Shown here: one piece after another, positions 12,582-17,155 of the stretch
How the letters are laid out: every line of letters starts with the position of its first letter
Numbering within the stretch: position 1 is the stretch's first letter
Source of the DNA: Deltaproteobacteria bacterium
GTDB lineage: Bacteria > Desulfobacterota > DSM-4660 > Desulfatiglandales > HGW-15
NCBI GenBank assembly: GCA_019308985.1
Contig: JAFDHB010000068.1
Coordinates: forward strand, 1 to 17,155
Direction: 5' to 3'
DNA: 17,155 nucleotides
Program-made: the position numbers and the translations under genes
The notes under the pieces: model-generated
The model's input: the letters and a program-made list of their open reading frames with translations, nothing else
Told to the model about the DNA's origin: nothing
Databases searched by the model: none

Positions 12582-14519
12582 CTAGCGGCCCGCCATGTCT
12601 TCGGCCGGTCGTTCCACTACCGGAGCAAGACCGGGAGGGGAAACCTTTTTCACGGCATTGTATTCCGCTGGACATGCTGCCATGCACTCACCGCATTTCA
12701 CGCAAAGACTTTGATCAATCCCCTTTTTCCTGTCCTTGGTCGTGAATATCGCTTCTACAGGACAGCTCCCGACACAGGCGTCACACCCGCGTGCGCATTT
12801 TTCCAGGTCTATGTAATAGGCGGTCAGTGAGCGGCAGACACACGCAGGGCAGCGCTTCTCCCTGACATGGGCTTCATATTCGTCCTTGAAGTACTTGAGG
12901 GAGGTGAGAACCGGGTTGGGGGCGGTCTTGCCCAGGCCGCAGAGGGAGCCCAGTCTTATATCCTCGCTGAGGGATTGGAGTCTCTCCAGGTCTTCCTCCT
13001 GTCCTTCTCCTGCCGTGATCCTCTGGAGAATTCTCAAGAGTTGATAGGTCCCCACCCGGCAGAAGGTACATTTGCCGCAGGACTCCTTCTGGGTAAAGTC
13101 GAGGAAGTAGCGGGCCACGTCAACCATGCACGTGTCCTCATCCATGACGACCAGGCCCCCTGAACCCATCATTGCGCCTGCCTCGGTGAGTGAGTCGAAG
13201 TCTATAGGGGTATCCAGGAATTCCTCGGGCAGACATCCTCCGGAGGGGCCTCCTATCTGGACGGCCTTGAAGGATCTTTTCTTTGGTATTCCGCCGCAGA
13301 TGTCGAAGATGAGCCTGCCCAAAGTGACTCCCATGGGTATTTCCACCAGACCGGCATGAACTACATCTCCCACTACCGAGAAGACCGCAGTCCCCGGGCT
13401 GCCCTTGGTGCCGGTTCCTTTGTACCAGGCAGCGCCGTTCCTGAGGATCGGGGGGATCGAAGCGAAGGTCTTCACGTTGTTGATGACAGTGGGTTTGCCC
13501 CACAGCCCCCTTTCCGCGGGGTAGGGGGGGCGATATCTGGGCATCCCTCGGTATCCCTGTATGGACTGGATCAGGGCGGTTTCTTCGCCGCAAACAAAGG
13601 CCCCGGAGCCCTGGAAGATGTCCATATCCAGGTGGAATTGGCTGCCCAATATGTTTTCCCCCAGAAGGCCCTTTTGCTCGGCTTGCTCCAAAGCGCGTGT
13701 CATTCTTTTCACGGCCAGGGGATACTCGGCCCTTACGTAAACTGTTGCCCTGGAAGCACCGATGGCATAGGACCAGACGATTATCCCCTCTATCACCTGG
13801 TGTGGGTTACTCTCCAGGATCGTCCTGTCCATATAGGCCCCTGGATCACCTTCGTCGGCATTGCATATGACATACCTTTCCTTCTCTCCGGACTTCCCGG
13901 CCAGGGACCATTTCCTTCCCGTGGGGAACCCTGCGCCACCCCTTCCCCTAAGGCCGGAGTTCTCAACCACCTCAATTATTTCTCCGGGCGATAGCCGGAG
14001 CGCGAGGGCCAGGGCCTCGTATCCTCCCCGGGCTAGGTATTCGTAGATATCATTCGGGTCGATGGAGCCGCAATGTTCCATGATGATACGTGTCTCTTGA
14101 TTGAACCGGGAGAAATCCATGACCGAAGGGATGAGTTCGTTCTCCTCGGTTGCACCCAGGATATACTCGAACAGGGGATCTCCGTCAACCAGCAGGGATT
14201 TTACGATCATGCGGGCCTTGCCGGGGGTTACCTGGTGGTAGAGAATGGGGGGGAATCCCGCATTTTCTACCAGGACAAGGGGTTCTGCATAGCAGTGACC
14301 CAGGCATCCCACCTCCTGTATTTGGGCGTCAACATGAAATTCAAGGAGGGCCTCCTCAAAGGACTTTTTTGTCTCCATGGCGCCGGATGCAATCCCGCAG
14401 GTCGCCATGCCGATAGAGATCCTTGGGGCAAGGTCCTTCCCGGCCTTTCCTGTCTTGGACTCCGCCTCTTCTCGGAGGCCTTGGTATGCCTGCTGTATCC
14501 TGTCTCGCTCAACGTTCAT
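12582..14519 (-). CDS. NuoF/HydB-like NADH-binding flavoprotein with extra iron-sulfur domains
   Basis: A 645-residue subunit that oxidises or reduces NAD(H) through FMN. An N-terminal thioredoxin-like [2Fe-2S] domain shows Cys41, Cys72 and Cys76. The NuoF core has GLRGRGGAGFPTGRKW (189-204), CNADEGDPGAYMDR (219-232) and CGEETALIQS (310-319). The N3-type cluster uses Cys481/484/487 and Cys527. A C-terminal two-cluster ferredoxin domain has Cys575/579/582/586 and Cys606/609/612/616. This long form is typical of HydB in electron-bifurcating hydrogenases and of NAD-linked formate dehydrogenases, not of plain respiratory NuoF (about 420-450 residues). The ATG at 14519 overlaps the NuoE-like stop as ATGA; the longer frame lies in nuoE. 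It is cytosolic, with no membrane helices. Confidence 0.93.
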   Translation of the reverse strand: MNVERDRIQQAYQGLREEAESKTGKAGKDLAPRISIGMATCGIASGAMETKKSFEEALLEFHVDAQIQEVGCLGHCYAEPLVLVENAGFPPILYHQVTPGKARMIVKSLLVDGDPLFEYILGATEENELIPSVMDFSRFNQETRIIMEHCGSIDPNDIYEYLARGGYEALALALRLSPGEIIEVVENSGLRGRGGAGFPTGRKWSLAGKSGEKERYVICNADEGDPGAYMDRTILESNPHQVIEGIIVWSYAIGASRATVYVRAEYPLAVKRMTRALEQAEQKGLLGENILGSQFHLDMDIFQGSGAFVCGEETALIQSIQGYRGMPRYRPPYPAERGLWGKPTVINNVKTFASIPPILRNGAAWYKGTGTKGSPGTAVFSVVGDVVHAGLVEIPMGVTLGRLIFDICGGIPKKRSFKAVQIGGPSGGCLPEEFLDTPIDFDSLTEAGAMMGSGGLVVMDEDTCMVDVARYFLDFTQKESCGKCTFCRVGTYQLLRILQRITAGEGQEEDLERLQSLSEDIRLGSLCGLGKTAPNPVLTSLKYFKDEYEAHVREKRCPACVCRSLTAYYIDLEKCARGCDACVGSCPVEAIFTTKDRKKGIDQSLCVKCGECMAACPAEYNAVKKVSPPGLAPVVERPAEDMAGR

Positions 14520-15031
14520 TCTTGGGTATTTTTCTCCCTTTCCCTGCGTTCCTTTTCTATCCGGTAGCCCAGGATTATCCCCTCCACCTTGCTGGGGGCC
14601 ATGTGGCCGTGGACGGTTTCGTCCACCACCGCGACCGGCGCCAGGGCGCAGCAACCGATGCAAGCGACACGCTCAATGCTGAACTCTCTGTCAGGGGTTG
14701 TCTCTCCTTCCTTGATGCCCAGCTTTCTTTCAAAGTTTTCCAGTATCACGTCTCCTCCCCTTACGTGACAGGCGGTGCCGAGGCATACCTTTATTGGGTG
14801 ACGGCCGGGGGGGTTGAAGCGAAATTGGTTATAGAAGGTTGCGACACCATAGATCTCACAGGCGCTCATTCCCAGGTACCTCGCAACCTTCTTGATTGCA
14901 TCGGCCGGGAGGTAGGAATATCTTTCATGTATCATCTGGAGAATATGGATCAGGTATCTCCGCTCCCGGGGGAAATTGTCGAGAGACTTTGAGATGTCCT
15001 GCAATATCTCTTCTGTGAGCTCCTTGTCCAT
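14516..15031 (-). CDS. NuoE/HydC-like thioredoxin-fold [2Fe-2S] subunit
   Basis: A NuoE-type subunit of about 171 residues with the helical N-terminus (LIHILQMIHERYSYLP), GVATFYNQF, and the four [2Fe-2S] ligands Cys83, Cys88, Cys124 and Cys128 (VCLGTAC and ACIGCCALAP). It partners the NuoF-like protein in the diaphorase core. The start is uncertain: ATG at 15031 fits the family best, ATG at 15043 adds four residues, and a TTG at 15070 has a modest AGG upstream. It is the first gene of the three-gene unit and is translationally coupled to the next gene by an ATGA overlap. Confidence 0.92.
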   Translation of the reverse strand: MDKELTEEILQDISKSLDNFPRERRYLIHILQMIHERYSYLPADAIKKVARYLGMSACEIYGVATFYNQFRFNPPGRHPIKVCLGTACHVRGGDVILENFERKLGIKEGETTPDREFSIERVACIGCCALAPVAVVDETVHGHMAPSKVEGIILGYRIEKERREREKNTQE

Positions 15032-15099
15032 AAACCATCCCATCGGCGGAAATGATGTGCCATTGATCAAGGACCTGTCGCTCCGCCCGTGCTCAATCT

Positions 15100-15126
15100 A
15101 TTATTTCATTGGCGCCCTTTTTTCAA
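15100..15126 (-). promoter_or_regulatory. Candidate promoter of the diaphorase operon
   Basis: On the minus strand TTGAAA (15121-15126) and AATAAT (15100-15105) each match consensus at five of six bases, but the spacer is 15 bases, shorter than ideal. It is placed about 57-69 bases upstream of the likely ATG starts. Confidence 0.3.
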
Positions 15127-15198
15127 GGGTCTAGATATCTGGAGCCTGTTGCGCTGGCCGCTAGGCTACGAGGTGTTTCAGGGGATTAGAGAGGAAAG

Positions 15199-15387
15199 AT
15201 TAAAAGATTAGCTGCGTTGCTTGAGCAAAGCGATGCTGGACAAAACAACAAACAAGCCTTCCTTAAGATCCAGCATCTCTCCGAGCCGGAAGCCAGGAAC
15301 CAGCATCTGGTATCTCTTCGCAAACTGCACAACAAGATACGGAAACTTGACACAAACTTTGAGGTCTTAACCCATGTAGACGGCTAG
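15199..15387 (+). pseudogene. Possible gene remnant (62 codons, no good start)
   Basis: A + strand open frame ends with TAG at 15385-15387 and has protein-like composition (LAALLEQSDAG, then HLSEPEARNQHLVSL, then KLHNKIRKL). It has no ATG or GTG start; an upstream TAG closes it, leaving only ATT or TTG near the 5' end. The charged helical character suggests a decayed 3' end of a gene, or chance. No family is recognised. Confidence 0.2.
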
Positions 15388-15510
15388 AGAGGGAGACTCC
15401 GGCGAAGACCATCTCCTGGGGCTACTGCGGCCTTCGATTAAGTGTTTGGTGGCGTCGGCACTGCCTGGGAGAAATTTGATTGAGCCTCGTGAAAAGACCC
15501 CCCGGGACCA

Positions 15511-15528
15511 CTGATCATCGTCGATCAG
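15511..15528. terminator. Small hairpin downstream of the cyclic-nucleotide-domain gene
   Basis: CTGATC (15511-15516) and GATCAG (15523-15528) pair around ATCGTC. It lies about 30 bp past the stop of the minus-strand gene ending at 15560. There is no clear T tract on either strand, so a terminator role is weakly supported. Confidence 0.2.
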
Positions 15529-15559
15529 GCTTTGGGCAACAGCCCGCCGGGAGCCGACC

Positions 15560-16027
15560 CTATATCTTTTCCATTGCGCCCAGGGCGCCCCGGATCCTGT
15601 CGCGGAGGAGGAAACACAGCTTTTCCAACACGCTGAACCCCAATTCCCTGTTGCTGAGCATCATTTCCCTCAGGGCGGTGCCCTTGATACAGAGGACTTT
15701 TGTAGGCTTCTGGCATCTGGCCGAGGACATAAGGGTATGGGGCTCTCCCAGCAGTGTGGACCAACACCCCAAGACCCTCCCCCTTCCCAGTATTCCATAA
15801 ACGGCGATTCCCTTTTTGGTGTCGAGGTCTATGGATCTTTCCAGGAACACATGCCCTTCGGCGATGAGAAAGATCTCTTCTCCGAAATCCCCCTGCTGAA
15901 ACACGAATTCCCCAGGCCCGTATGTCTTGACACGGCATAGGCTTGCAACCTTCTTGATCTCCTCCCTATTGAGGCCACTGAAAAACTCCGAGCCTTCCAA
16001 GATTTCAAGGATCTTAGCTTGGTCCAT
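15560..16027 (-). CDS. Stand-alone cyclic-nucleotide-binding-fold protein
   Basis: A 155-residue protein that is essentially one cNMP-binding beta-roll flanked by helices. FFSGLNREEIKKVASL (15-30) leads in, then YGPGEFVFQQGDFGEEIFLIAEGHVFLE (36-63), and a phosphate-binding-cassette region around GCWSTLLGEPHTLM (87-100). The usual cassette has a conserved Arg contacting the cyclic phosphate; here that area reads EPHTLMSSAR, so cAMP binding is doubtful. It ends without a helix-turn-helix, kinase or other output domain, so it is not a complete Crp/Fnr regulator. The ATG at 16027 has GGAGGG six bases upstream. A MITE-like repeat lies directly upstream. Role unknown; it might sense a ligand and act on a partner protein. 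Confidence 0.85.
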   Translation of the reverse strand: MDQAKILEILEGSEFFSGLNREEIKKVASLCRVKTYGPGEFVFQQGDFGEEIFLIAEGHVFLERSIDLDTKKGIAVYGILGRGRVLGCWSTLLGEPHTLMSSARCQKPTKVLCIKGTALREMMLSNRELGFSVLEKLCFLLRDRIRGALGAMEKI

Positions 16028-16045
16028 ATGGTTCCCTCCAAAAGG

Positions 16046-16200
16046 TGATGGCTTCGTAAAAAGTCCAATTTCTGCGTTGCGCTTCACCTCGCTGTGACTG
16101 CGGCGTACGCCAAGTACGCCTCGTCACACGAGATTTGCGCGCCTTGAACTTGAAGCTTTTTACTTTGCCATCCCAAACCCGACTTTTTACGACTTGATCA
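16046..16200. mobile_element. MITE-like palindromic repeat (non-autonomous)
   Basis: TCGTAAAAAGTC (16054-16065) and GACTTTTTACGA (16181-16192) are perfect 12-bp inverted termini. Adding the outer TGAT/ATCA gives 20-bp ends matching at 16 positions and spanning 16046-16200. The interior has a strong GGCGTAC/GTACGCC hairpin and no plausible gene. The sequence strongly recalls a short repeat I associate with many Desulfobacterota genomes. It ends 18 bp before the ATG of the cyclic-nucleotide-domain gene and so occupies that gene's expected promoter region. No transposase is nearby; mobilisation in trans is inferred. Confidence 0.65.
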
Positions 16201-16264
16201 AAGGTGAACAAGCAACATGGACTTACGCCTAGATATGCCTCAACCGAAGAGTGAATCAGGCATC

Positions 16265-17155
16265 TCAGTATTCTACTGAAGGAAAAAGCCTCTTGTCCGT
16301 GTGGGGTAGAAACAGGGCGGCTATGTATTCATTCATAAAAGGCTGATAGATCGAAAGCTCAATGTTCGTCATGGATCTAGATATATTGAGGCATTTCTCA
16401 AGGGCGGATTCAGATAGCAGGCAAAGGCGAGCACCCGCCAGCGAACTATTGCCTATGAACTGTATCTTTTCCCTGGGGATATCCGGTAGGAGCCCTATGG
16501 ACACGGCCTTGTCTATGTCCAGGTAGTTACCAAATCCCCCGGCCACGTACAGGGTCTCTATCTGGGAGAAATCGAGCCCGATATAGTCTATCAAGGACTT
16601 GATGGCGGCAAAGATCGCACCTTTGGACTTGATGAGGTTTCCAATGTCCGGTTCTGTAATGACTACGGGGCTACCATCCTCTGCCTCGTCCCCTCCTGCT
16701 ATGATATATTGAGGTATATCATCCTGGACGGTGAGTCTGGGGTCATTCCTGTCCCTCGAGAACTTTCCGTCGGGGCTTATTATCCCGTTTCTTACCAGCT
16801 CGTATATACAATCCACAAGGCCCGAACCACAGATGCCGCGAGGCTTGGCATTACCTATGGTCTGGTATCGGAGATTTCCATCCGATATCTCCACCGTTTC
16901 GATGGCCCCACGAGTAGCGCGCATGCCGCATTTGGTCCCTCCTCCTTCAAATGCAGGACCAGCGGACGCAGAACAGCAGACGAGCCACTCGTTGTTTCCA
17001 ATGGCGATCTCACCGTTGGTGCCGATGTCTATCAAGCCTCGAACTTCAGGGTGGTCGGCAATGCCGCAGGCCATGACGCCTGAGACAATGTCGCCGCCCA
17101 CATAGGAGGCAACACTGGGGATGGTCTCCAAGATACCGCTTGGATCGATATGTAT
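16265..17155 (-). CDS. ASKHA-domain (DUF4445) corrinoid-activation-type protein, C-terminal part (partial)
   Basis: A frame open to the window edge, giving 296 residues and a stop at 16265; the 5' part lies beyond 17155. The visible part is the ATPase portion of RACo/RamA/AcsV-like proteins. It has a phosphate-1 loop LIDIGTNGEIAIG, then CCSASAGPAFEGGGTKCGMRA, GICGSGLVDCIYEL and LYVAGGFGNYLDIDKAVSIGLLP, the adenosine-type motif, with IQFIGNSSLAGA after it. Family members usually carry an N-terminal [2Fe-2S] ferredoxin domain and reductively re-activate corrinoid proteins in methyl-transfer or acetyl-CoA pathways, using ATP. A TTG at 17131 is in frame, but the upstream residues (IHIDPSGI) read as continuing family sequence, so the gene is truncated by the window, not short. 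Confidence 0.88.
   Translation of the reverse strand: MHIDPSGILETIPSVASYVGGDIVSGVMACGIADHPEVRGLIDIGTNGEIAIGNNEWLVCCSASAGPAFEGGGTKCGMRATRGAIETVEISDGNLRYQTIGNAKPRGICGSGLVDCIYELVRNGIISPDGKFSRDRNDPRLTVQDDIPQYIIAGGDEAEDGSPVVITEPDIGNLIKSKGAIFAAIKSLIDYIGLDFSQIETLYVAGGFGNYLDIDKAVSIGLLPDIPREKIQFIGNSSLAGARLCLLSESALEKCLNISRSMTNIELSIYQPFMNEYIAALFLPHTDKRLFPSVEY

Larger units (their letters stand above)
15032..15559. other. Intergenic stretch upstream of the diaphorase operon
   Basis: About 530 bp without a convincing gene. It contains a candidate diaphorase promoter (15100-15126), a 62-codon open frame that may be a gene remnant (15199-15387) and a small hairpin (15511-15528) near the 3' end of the cyclic-nucleotide-domain gene. 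No tRNA or known regulatory RNA was recognised. Confidence 0.5.

Noticed and set aside
13356..13994. 212-residue + strand ORF
   Set aside because: Antisense shadow of the NuoF-like gene, caused by GC-rich codon bias.
16014..16211. 65-residue minus-strand ORF over the MITE-like repeat
   Set aside because: It is the translation of the palindromic repeat running into the cyclic-nucleotide-domain gene's 5' end; no RBS or domain.

Overview
The window looks like a chromosomal segment of an anaerobic member of the Desulfobacterota (the former Deltaproteobacteria). Three things suggest this: the divergent DnaA subtype, the mix of nickel/C1-linked and NADH-diaphorase genes (CooT, DUF3842, an ASKHA corrinoid-type activator, HydC/HydB/HoxU-like proteins), and two intergenic repeat styles that I recall as common in that group. 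The taxon is inferred from protein style, not from a marker gene. I see no rRNA, tRNA, CRISPR array, transposase or phage gene.

Layout. Positions 1-98 hold the 3' end of gpsA (+). Converging on it is an orphan multi-pass membrane protein (156-1259, -). A divergent promoter pair (1295-1346) separates that gene from a 59-residue protein (1446-1625, +). Next come a small two-helix membrane protein (1738-1995, -), coupled by an ATGA overlap to a divergent dnaA (1992-3341, -). The gene-poor 3342-4354 stretch has the features of a replication origin and partition locus: AT-rich DNA, DnaA-box-like sites, and a perfect parS palindrome (4066-4081). parA and parB (4355-5969, +) follow, so dnaA and parAB diverge from this stretch.

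On the + strand, 6080-6680 encodes a DUF3842 protein overlapping a CooT-type nickel protein, and 6910-7536 a metallo-beta-lactamase-fold hydrolase. From 11277 down to 7686 (-) runs a tightly coupled operon: dusB, an ispH-ubiA gene fusion with a TTG start, and a family 2 glycosyltransferase. From about 15043 down to 11883 (-) runs a three-gene NADH-oxidising iron-sulfur module (NuoE-like, NuoF-like with extra clusters, HoxU-like) with no catalytic hydrogenase or formate dehydrogenase subunit in the window. A stand-alone cyclic-nucleotide-binding-fold protein (15560-16027, -) and the C-terminal part of an ASKHA/DUF4445 activator (16265-17155, -, cut by the window edge) finish the segment.

Two intergenic repeats stand out. 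One is a roughly 508-bp region (11361-11868) bounded by near-perfect 22-bp inverted repeats and containing inverted arrays of an 8-bp unit. The other is a roughly 155-bp MITE-like palindromic element (16046-16200) immediately upstream of the cyclic-nucleotide-domain gene. The best candidates for something unusual are the natural Walker B replacement in DnaA beside a ParABS locus, the IspH-UbiA fusion, and the diaphorase module without a catalytic partner. I found no clear evidence for an entirely new multi-gene system.
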